Part shown: piece after piece, positions 56,232 through 64,000 of the stretch
How positions within the stretch are numbered: position 1 is the stretch's first letter
How the letters are laid out: every line of letters starts with the position of its first letter
Assembly (NCBI GenBank): GCA_014898425.1
Contig: RCSZ01000015.1
Coordinates: 62,001-126,000 of the forward strand
DNA from: Botryotinia globosa
Lineage: Eukaryota; Ascomycota; Leotiomycetes; Helotiales; Sclerotiniaceae
Length of the DNA: 64,000 bases
Direction of reading: 5' to 3'
Notes under the pieces: model-generated
What the model was told of the DNA's origin: nothing
Database searches by the model: none
What the model saw: only the letters and a program-made list of their open reading frames with translations
Made by a program: the position numbers and the translations under genes

Positions 56232-57467
56232 TCATATCACTAAATCCCATAATATCAAAAAAGCACCAAGACCACATGATGCATAGAATACATACTTGGC
56301 TGTACTCTTTCTTTCCGTTGCTCTCTTCAACTCTTTATTGCCTCCCCCAACATTTTCGGTAGTTTGATAAGATTGTTCGGCTAGAATTTCAATTTGTTCC
56401 GCTTGTGATGCTACACTGTTTAAGAGTTGAGTTTGAAGTTCCGAAATTTCAATCAAGGACTTTTCTGCTGTTCTAGGAAATAGTTAGTAAAAAGTCAAGA
56501 ATGATATCGAGAATGATATCAAGAATATCCCAAGAGTCATCCAAGAATCACCACCAAAATCATCCATCAACCACCCCAAAAATAAAAAAAACATACTTGA
56601 CTTGATCCAAAGTACTTTGATAATGTTTTACCATATCATGATTTTCTTCCGCCAACATTTGTAATTGTTCCAAACTCAATTGATCATCCGATGGTTGTGA
56701 TGGTGACGGTGATGGTACCTCAAGATGAATATCTCCACTTGATGTAAACTTTGTTGATGATGAATCTCTCAAATTCCCAAGATCTGGCATCATAGCTCGA
56801 GATTTGGCAAGATTACTCTTATTCTTTTCCACCTCTCTCATAATTCTAATCTCCATCATTGAAGCTTGAAGTTTTCCACATTCCGAAAGTTTTTGTCGTA
56901 AATACCATATAATATTATCTCGATGTATCTTGATGGCATTTAATTTTGCTTCTTCCAATTGTTGTTCCAAAGATTTTGATTGTTCTCCTCCTCCTGCTGC
57001 CCAATTTCCAAGTCTTCCAAGAGCTCTTGCATATTTACTTTGAATTATGAGTGTTTCGGTAGTATATCGTATTCCTTCAGCCTCATCCATACTCTTTATA
57101 TTGAAATTCAATTCTCGTAATAACTTTTTCGTTTCGGCATCAATTTCTTCTCTTTGTCGATCGGTAAGATGTCTTCGTTGTTTCGTCTTGGAAGATATGT
57201 TTGTTCGTCTTGCTGGAGGTGCTGTTGTTGAAAGGTAAGATTGTCGTATATCTTTGAGATAGCTATTCAATGAAGCTATGTGGGAATTCTAATGGGGGGG
57301 GGGAAGAAGTAAGTTATATGTGCGGAATAGATTTTGGTATAACATACTATGCGATAAGCTTCCTTTAAGAATTCATCAATATTTTGAAGAGTCAAAGAAG
57401 GATCAACGGTAGGAGGGGCATTAAGTCCCATTAACAGTTTATTGAACTCGGGAGTGATGTCTGTCAT
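56232..57467 (-). CDS. UFE1: Syntaxin-18/Ufe1-type ER t-SNARE
   Basis: Qa-SNARE for retrograde Golgi-to-ER transport. Three exons, 57467-57348, 57288-56597 and 56472-56232, give 350 residues. The syntaxin-18 N-terminal domain is clear: TPEFNKLLMGLNAPP, then FLKEAYRINSHIASLNSYLK, LTDRQREEIDAETKKLLREL and IIWYLRQKLSECGKLQASMM. The SNARE helix runs through LEQLQMLAEENHDMVKHYQS, where the zero-layer Gln falls, and on to ISELQTQLLNSVASQAEQIE. A C-terminal tail anchor follows (YVFYASCGLGAFLILWDLVI). The last intron interrupts the SNARE motif at VK. A polyC run of nine C residues lies just before the second acceptor (57291-57302). Divergent from the DHA1 transporter gene. Confidence 0.93.
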
Positions 57468-58031
57468 GATTGAGGTCTCGGTAATGTATGAAGAAGTTAA
57501 ATTCCATGTATGGAAGAGGTAAAGGCATCAATATTGAATGATGTTTGAATAGCTTCACGTTGATAAAAACTGGTCTGGCCAGATGCGATGGATGACAAGG
57601 CTGAAATAAAAGTAGAAATGTTTATGTAAGAAATTTAAGCTTTGTGCTCCGCCAATAAGAATGGATGATTGACGATTTAACATTCAGCCTGATTAACAAA
57701 ACAGAATGACTGAATTGCGAGATCAGCCGAGGTCTTGCGAGTGTCGCTTGACGAATGAACGTCTACACTATGTATGTATTTATTGATGGATCGGATCTAG
57801 ACTGCCGTAAAGTACCTACCACTAAAATGATTAGGATTTGATATTGATTGATTTCCATCGTTTATTATGGTGATAAAATGGGAATAACTGAAATGTTTGA
57901 TCGGCTTTAACTATCGTTATATAACCCATGTCTTGGTAAGTGATTTTCATCATCTTTTCATCATATCTCCTCCTATTCTTGTTTCCTTACTCGAATATCA
58001 ATTTCATTTCACATGTTTTAATTTCTTCATT
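57468..58031. other. Divergent intergenic region
   Basis: 564 bases between the UFE1 and transporter start codons, presumably holding both promoters. The transporter frame is open further upstream to 57897, but the reach there is not protein-like. Confidence 0.5.
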
Positions 58032-59867
58032 ATGATTGAAGATAATCGATTGGAAAATGTGGGAAAATCAGAAGAGATACCTAAAGAAACGAATCTACCA
58101 AGTACTACGAGTATCATACCCGAAGAATCAAACCTACCAAGTACTACGAGTATCATACCCGAAGCGAATCCAATATCAAAAGATACCATCGCACACAACC
58201 CAAAAAAATCTACAGAACCTCATCATCATGATCAATCCACATTCATATCCTCACACCCATCCGCTTCTTCAATTGTAGAAGATCATGATGAAACACACAA
58301 TCTCGAATTAGCACCTGTGGTGTCTGGTCCACCATATTCGGCTTTTGGTGTATGGAAAAAAAGATACATTGTTGGAATGTGTACATTGGCAGCTTTCATC
58401 TCACCTACATCGGCCAATATTTACTTTCCAGCTCTCAACCCACTCGCTGCTGATCTCGGTGTATCCAATACCCTTATCAATTTGACTCTCACATCTTTCA
58501 TGATCTTTCAAGGTCTTGCACCAACCGTTTTTGGTGATTTAGCAGATATGGCTGGAAGAAGACCTACATATATTATTGCCTTTATTATTTATTTGGGTGC
58601 AAATATTGGGTTGGCTTTACAAAACAGTTATGCTGCTTTATTCATCTTACGTTGTTTACAAAGTTGTGGAAGTAGTGGTGCGATTGCTTTAGGATTCGGT
58701 GTGGTTGCAGATGTATCAACAAGTGCTGAACGTGGTTCATATATGGGAATCGTTGGAGCTGGTACAATGATGGGTCCTGCTATTGGTCCTGTTATTGGTG
58801 GTATCTTGGCTCAGTTTCTGGGATGGCGAGCAATCTTTTGGTTTCTCGTTATTCTCGCTGCTTTGTTCCTCATCCCATTTACTCTTACGGTACCAGAAAC
58901 TGGTCGTAATGTTGTTGGTAATGGATCTATTCCACCTCAAGGTTGGAATATGACAATTATTGATTGGTGGAAATATCGAAAAGAAGAAAAATCGGAAAAT
59001 CAACTTTCTCGAACCGCTACAGCTGAAAGTAGAAAACTGGCTCAAGCTGAACTTGCAAGTAAACGACAATTACGATGGCCAAATCCTTTAAAGACTGTTT
59101 ATATTGTCATGGAGAAAGATGTTGCCGTGGTATTATTTTATAATGCTTTAATTTACACGGCATTTTATGATGTTACCGCTTCTCTACCTCAGCTCTTCAA
59201 AGAAATTTATAATTTCAATGATTTACAAATTGGGTTATGTTATATTCCATTTGGAAGTGGTTGTGCTTTGGCTAGTATCATCAATGGTAAGATGCTAGAT
59301 CGAAATTATCAAAAGATTGCTAGAGATATTGGATTTAGTATCGATCGTAAGAGAGGTGATAACTTGAGACATTTTCCAATTGAAAGAGCTAGATTAGAAA
59401 TAATTTGGCCTCTTTTAACCATGGGACTTGCTTGTTATTTATCTTATGGTTGGGTTTTGGAAAAGAATGCCAATTTGGCTGCACCACTCATACTCCAATT
59501 CTTCTTGGGACTTTTTATTAATGGGTCGTTTAATATTCTTAGTACACTTGTTGTTGATTTATATCCACAAAGTCCATCTACTGCAACTGCAGCAAATAAT
59601 CTTGTGAGATGTTTACTTGGTGCAGGTGGAACAGGTATTATTACTATTATGATTGATCATATGGGAAGAGGATGGTGCTTTACATTTATTGCTCTTGTAT
59701 GTATTATTACGAGTCCAATGTTATGGATTGAATTAAAATTGGGACCAATTTGGAGAGAAGAGAGAATGGTAAGAATTGAAAAGGAAGTAGAGAGAATGGT
59801 AAGAATTGAAAAGGAAGTAGAGGGAAGGAAAGTTAGGGAGAGAGTAGAAGGGGAGAATGAGAAGTAA
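58032..59867 (+). CDS. DHA1-family drug/polyamine:H+ antiporter (MFS)
   Basis: Intronless; 611 residues from the ATG at 58032. An in-frame ATG at 57897 would add 45 residues, which look like untranslated leader. The N-terminal 95 residues are hydrophilic and include a duplicated NLPSTTSIIPE. Then come 12 membrane helices. MFS motif A is FGDLADMAGRRPTYI; the antiporter motif C is VGAGTMMGPAIGPVIGGILA. GYVPAL-type start (SPTSANIYFPALNPLAADLG) and LRCLQSCGSSGAIALGFGVV match the QDR/TPO/FLR DHA1 group. A central cytosolic loop with RKEEKSENQLSRTA separates the halves. The tail ends in a 10-residue duplication, ERMVRIEKEV, and the stop codon lies at the edge of a minisatellite. Likely plasma membrane; substrates unknown. 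Confidence 0.92.
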   Translation: MIEDNRLENVGKSEEIPKETNLPSTTSIIPEESNLPSTTSIIPEANPISKDTIAHNPKKSTEPHHHDQSTFISSHPSASSIVEDHDETHNLELAPVVSGPPYSAFGVWKKRYIVGMCTLAAFISPTSANIYFPALNPLAADLGVSNTLINLTLTSFMIFQGLAPTVFGDLADMAGRRPTYIIAFIIYLGANIGLALQNSYAALFILRCLQSCGSSGAIALGFGVVADVSTSAERGSYMGIVGAGTMMGPAIGPVIGGILAQFLGWRAIFWFLVILAALFLIPFTLTVPETGRNVVGNGSIPPQGWNMTIIDWWKYRKEEKSENQLSRTATAESRKLAQAELASKRQLRWPNPLKTVYIVMEKDVAVVLFYNALIYTAFYDVTASLPQLFKEIYNFNDLQIGLCYIPFGSGCALASIINGKMLDRNYQKIARDIGFSIDRKRGDNLRHFPIERARLEIIWPLLTMGLACYLSYGWVLEKNANLAAPLILQFFLGLFINGSFNILSTLVVDLYPQSPSTATAANNLVRCLLGAGGTGIITIMIDHMGRGWCFTFIALVCIITSPMLWIELKLGPIWREERMVRIEKEVERMVRIEKEVEGRKVRERVEGENEK

Positions 59868-60225
59868 GAGAGGAGAATGAGGGAAGTAAGAGAGGAGAAT
59901 GAGGGAAGTAAGAGAGGAGAATGAGGGAATTAAGAGAGGAGAATGAGGGAAGTAAGAGAGGAGAATAAGGGAAGTAAGAGAGGAGAATAAGGGAAGTAAA
60001 AGAGGAGAATGAGGGAAGTAAGAGAGGAGAATGAGGGAAGTAAGAGAGGAGAATGAGGGAAGTAAAAGAGGAGAATGAGGGAAGTAAAAGAGGAGAATGA
60101 GGGAAGTAAGAGAGGAGAATGAGGGAAGTAAAAGAGGAGAATGAGGGAAGTAAGAGAGGAGAATGAGGGAAGTAAAAGAGGAGAATGAGGGAAGTAAGAG
60201 AGGAGAATGAGGGAAGTAAAAGAGA
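59862..60225. repeat. 22-base minisatellite, about 16 copies
   Basis: Units of GGAAGTAAGAGAGGAGAATGAG with G/A variation (AAGAG or AAAAG), starting at the stop codon of the transporter gene. Purine-only on the plus strand, so it could form triplex DNA; that is inference. On the minus strand it reads as a Leu/Ser/Phe-rich open frame that is not a gene. Confidence 0.93.
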
Positions 60226-61466
60226 AGAAGATAAGAGAGGGAAATAAGGGGAAGAAGAAGAAAGTAAGAGAGAATAAAGTAAGAGATGAAGTAGGAAATA
60301 CTAATACTCAAATAATATCGAATGAGGAAAAGATGAAGGAGAAAGTTTAATAATCTTTCGTATATTCAATGATTTAAGAGTTTGTATCTAGTATTTAATG
60401 ATTTGATTTTAGTACATATTCATTTGAATTTATACGTGAAATGATTTATATATTGAAAAGACTGAATGATATGGGAGGAAAGATTGAACTTGTGGTTTTT
60501 GATAATTATTATCGCTTACCTAGGTAGTATTCTATATAATAATAAATGAATAATGAGTATTATTTATTTGATTTATATACGCAGCATATACTTCCATCAG
60601 GATCATACAATCATATAAGATCATGTCCGATTATATATAATCATATTCAATTATATATAATTCATACAATTCATAATATTCATACATCATTCATTTATCA
60701 CCTGTATTCATTTACTATTCATAACTCATCAAATTTCTAGACCACCAGACTTATCTAGTATGTAGTCATCCAATCCCAAAAACTCCATCTTTCCCCCCTG
60801 ATTTATTGCCTTATACGTAAGATTCGGATATATTATTTTACCCGGATTTCCTGCTTATCGATCGGATTTCTTTCTTTTTTTAGTAAGCACCATGGATATA
60901 TATATATGAGCAATCAATATTTTCATTTCCCCCATCTTTTTCTTCTTTTTCTTCTTTCTCTTCTTCTGGAATCAAAAATTCTAAGAATATTTCTTGGGGG
61001 TTGGAAAGTTTAATATGATTGTTTGTTCTTTTGATGGATGATCTTGAGTTCTGAGTTCTTGAATCCTTGAATCCTTGAGTCTTCGAGGGAATAGACTAGT
61101 GTTTTACTCATCATACTTACTAGGTATCAACACCCAGGTATATACTAGGTACTTCTTGAACTTTTCTAAATCTGGAATTATTTATTGAATGAATGCAAAT
61201 TAATCAAAGATATTCTATATCTTAATTCATTCTCAATACAGTCAATGTTAAATTAATATATATATTTCACCTACTTTCAATCATATTCAAATACACCTTT
61301 ACGACACAAGCGCTCTTACCATCATTCCTTTTCAAGGCATTTTATAACACAAGCGCTCATCATAATTCCTTCCAACATCTATATTTTATATTACTTTTAT
61401 TGGAAACATTTATATCTCTTTCCCCTACAAATTCCAACCTCATCATCTCGAATCCATTATCACAAT
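60226..61466. other. Intergenic region
   Basis: AT-rich spacer with ATAATCATATAATTCATA-like repeats around 60600-60720 and CTAGGTA words at 60521 and 61121-61150. No gene seen. Confidence 0.5.
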
Positions 61467-62855
61467 ATGATGGAAAAATCCAAACTTCCCGATTCCACTC
61501 TACCAAACTTTCGACAATTAGAATGTGAAAAACCACCAAGTCCACTTACTTGTCAACAAGATTCATCCTCTACTTCTCATAAAGGTTTAATTACATATGA
61601 TGATCTCCCATCATGGCATCAAGATAATCCTTCAATCTTTACTTCTTATCGACCTATCACTAACTCTCTTCGGGATTCTCTCAAAACATTCTTTACACTT
61701 CATAATGAAACCTTTAATATTCATACTCATTCTATACCCTTTTTTATATGTCTTCTCCTCACTGGACTTATCTTTTACATCTTTTCCAAATATTTTCCAG
61801 AAAGTCCATTGGTTGATCGATTTATTTTTTCCATCTTTTTTCTGACCACCATGATTTGTATGGGGTTTAGTATGGGATATCATACGTTGATGAATCATTC
61901 GAAAGGGGTAGCGGAGATTTGGTTAAAGTTGGATTTCGTGGGGATTGTCCTGTCGATTTTGGGGGATTTTATAACGGGGATTTATGTTGCATTTTATTGT
62001 GAGTGGAGGTTTCAAGTAGGATATTGGGTTATGGTGGGTTTTTTTGTTGTCATAATCGTCATTATATTCTTCTTTTACCATCACCTTTCCTCCCCTTTTT
62101 CGTCCTTCTATCTTACACCTCCACCCCTCTCCTTCTCTTCTTTATCCTCTCCTTCTTCTCCATCCTCTCCTTCTTCTCCGTCCTCTCCTTCTTCTCCATC
62201 CTCTCCTTCTTCTCCATCCTCTTCTTCTTCTCCTTCTTCCTCTCCATCTTCTCCATTACCACCCCAAACCTTCACATAACAACCATAACAACCACCACCA
62301 ACATACTTACACCACCTAGATCATAACTCTCACTTCCACAACCCTCATCCTCCTACTACATCCACATTTTCAAGGTCTTCGTTGGCGTACATTTCGAGTA
62401 TGTATTTTTATAGGAACTGGATGTTCAGCTTTCGCTCCTATTATTCATGCCATTGTTTATTTTGGTTGGAATCAAGTTGTTACTGGAACCGGTATGCCTT
62501 GGTATCTTGGAGAAGGTGGATTTCTTGTTCTTGGAGCAGTGATTTATAGTGTGAGTTCTTTTTCTTTCTCTTTCTTTTTTTCGTGCTTGGATTCCGTATG
62601 CGTCGGAGTAGAGAATATCGATTCTAGATGATCTGTAAAGGTCTTACTTTTTCGAATAATTAATGGACGAATAGAAAACTAATATCAAAAAAGCTACGTA
62701 TACCAGAATGTTATTTTCCGGGTAAATTCGATATAATAGGTCATTCACATCAAATTTTCCATCTTCTAGTGGTGGCAGCATCGATAATGCATTTGGTGGG
62801 GTTATTAAAAGCATATGAATATGAGTATTATTATCCGAGATGTTCGATGAGGTAA
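61467..62855 (+). CDS. PAQR/hemolysin-III family seven-helix protein
   Basis: Membrane protein of the adiponectin-receptor/IZH group. Three exons, 61467-62033, 62320-62550 and 62694-62855, all phase 0, product 319 residues. The expected zinc ligands are present: His139 in GFSMGYHTLMNHS, Asp156 in LKLDFVGIVL, and the H-x3-H of GHSHQIFHLLVV (about 285-289). Other family marks: LPSWHQDNPSIFTSYRP at the N-terminus, HPHFQGLRWRTFRV and RIPECYFPGKFDIIGH. Relatives act as ceramidase-like receptors or in zinc/sterol homeostasis (yeast Izh); which applies here is unknown. The first intron is 286 bases because it contains a CT-rich minisatellite. The donor GTGGGT is unusual but gives the only domain-preserving join. 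Confidence 0.88.
62144..62250. repeat. CT-rich minisatellite inside an intron
   Basis: Units of about 15 bases, TCCTCTCCTTCTTCT with CCA/CCG joins, six or so copies. It lies wholly within the first intron of the PAQR gene and stays open as SSPSSPSSPS. Confidence 0.9.
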
Positions 62856-63072
62856 TTTTCGGGGATGGGGTAGTTTAGCGGGGAGGGGGCGGAATTGTAA
62901 ATTGATGGATGGACTCGGGGGAATCTTGGAAGGAGTAATTGATTAAAGGTTGATGATAAAGAGGTAACAGAATCGAAAGGGGTTATTGGTGTCTCGGAAT
63001 TTGGGGATTTGATGGGATGGGACGGGAGGGATTGATGTATGTCTGGAAAAGTTTATGGTGATCATTTGATCG

Positions 63073-63466
63073 CTAATAGTCGGCTCTTATAAGCGGCCTC
63101 CTAGTTCCTAGTCGGGGAAAGCGGTTGTCCCCGGAAAGCGGTTGTCCCCAAAAAATCTTGGTATATATTTTATTCAATTCTGAAAAAAAAAATAGTAAAT
63201 TTGATATTATTGAATTATTATAATCTTATTAAATTCAATAATATTATCTATTACATTTAACTTTAACTTTATTTATTATAATAAATAGAATAAATAAATA
63301 ATAAGAATCAATATTTTATTAATAATTATATAATTTATAAAGATTGTAATTGATATAATTCAATTATTATAGTATTTTCAAAGTTTTTTGGGGACAACCG
63401 CTTTCCGGGGACAACCGCTTTCCCCGACTAGGAACTAGGAGGCCGCTTATAAGAGCCGACTATTAG
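63073..63466. mobile_element. MITE with perfect 83-base terminal inverted repeats
   Basis: 63073-63155 and the reverse complement of 63384-63466 are identical over 83 bases, beginning CTAATAGTCGGCTCTTATAA. Each arm holds two direct copies of AAAGCGGTTGTCCCC. The 228-base centre is very AT-rich and non-coding. The outermost bases read TA on both sides (63074-63075 and 63464-63465), compatible with a TA target duplication as for Tc1/mariner-type elements. Perfect arms imply a recent insertion or escape from RIP. Confidence 0.9.
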
Positions 63467-64000
63467 AGGACTACATGTTGGAGAATCGCTTTGATGATAA
63501 AGTAGAATGTGTATGGATGGTTGTATGAAAATTGAGAGTGGATGGTAACTTGAGATATTAAATAAGTAATGATAATGAATATGAATTATGAATTATGATT
63601 TCGGGAGGAAGAAATTTGGAGAGATTTTGTTTTGATCGGTGGAATATAAAATGTTGACTTGATTTCTTCTTCTCAAAATCTGATATTCGGCCACCACGGC
63701 AGTGGCCCCCGGAGGGCTAGCGGAGCGTCGCTATTGATTGATGAATAGATGGAGAGATATTTAATAAATAGATTTTAATGGAATGAATAATGAAGTGTAT
63801 TTGGGGAGATGGTTTGTGGATTGGGGATTGAGGAAGGAGGTTGGGGAAGGGGTGAAGAAGTGAAAGACTAACCTAGAGGAGTGAAGAAATTAAAAATGTA
63901 AAAATGTAGAGATGAATTAATGGATAGAGGGTGAAGAAGCTAGTATATACTTGGTCTTGAGATTTGATTCGAAGATAGAGTAATGACTTTAGATTTCTTG
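63467..64000. other. Right-edge intergenic region
   Basis: No gene seen. It contains a second GC-rich hairpin listed separately and AATATGAATTATGAATTATG-like short repeats near 63574-63600. Confidence 0.5.
63689..63733. repeat. GC-rich hairpin
   Basis: GGCCACCACGGCAGTGGCC forms a six-pair stem with a seven-base loop. It is followed by CCCCGGAGGG and CTAGCGGAGCGTCGCTA, each partly self-complementary. It resembles in style, not sequence identity, the hairpin near 47.9 kb. Confidence 0.6.

Noticed and set aside
59733..60311. 192-codon minus-strand frame rich in Leu, Ser and Phe
   Set aside because: It is the reverse reading of the 22-base minisatellite and the transporter tail.

Overview
The window looks like chromosomal DNA of a filamentous ascomycete (Pezizomycotina). 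The coding style and gene set suggest a Leotiomycete of the Botrytis/Sclerotinia type; the species is an inference. Evidence: short introns of about 50-110 bases with GTATGT/GTAAGT donors and CTAAC/CTGAC branch sites, a dispersed single 5S rRNA gene, and very AT-rich repeat islands with a C-to-T/G-to-A decay pattern like repeat-induced point mutation (RIP). All genes are nuclear, monocistronic and eukaryotic; no operon, phage or CRISPR array is present. Exon joins below were worked out by hand from splice signals and reading phase; no transcript evidence was available.

Layout. 2.2-9.2 kb: NDUFS4-type complex I subunit and ATP synthase subunit f, divergent across a 268-base promoter, then a large proline-rich/RGG protein. 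10-22 kb: a PLP aminotransferase, a secreted GH16 glucanase, a UCH-type deubiquitinase homologue with substituted active-site residues, an MFS transporter and a LEU5-type mitochondrial carrier. 23-35 kb: TSC1/hamartin, a dienelactone-hydrolase-like enzyme, mitoribosomal uL23m, a METTL4-type MT-A70 methyltransferase and a hexose transporter. 37.9-45.6 kb: two repeat islands carrying four TIR elements (one a decayed pogo/Fot1 transposon) on either side of an rds1-like ferritin-fold gene. 46.6-49.4 kb: pyridoxamine-phosphate oxidase, a 5S rRNA gene with a nearby 5S-like fragment, and a membrane-anchored unknown. 50.6-52.6 kb: a tandem pair of Cys/His-repeat genes. 53.8-62.9 kb: aspartate aminotransferase, syntaxin-18/Ufe1, a DHA1 drug transporter and a PAQR/hemolysin-III protein. 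63.1-63.5 kb: a MITE with perfect 83-base inverted repeats.

Themes. Several genes serve mitochondria (complex I, ATP synthase, carrier, mitoribosome), and two of these share a promoter. PLP biology recurs: two PLP enzymes and the oxidase that makes PLP. The least familiar content is the Cys/His-repeat pair, whose C-x2-H-x-C-x4-C modules are bounded by phase-1 introns that mostly split the His codon. Minisatellites are unusually frequent, often just 3' of genes and once inside an intron.
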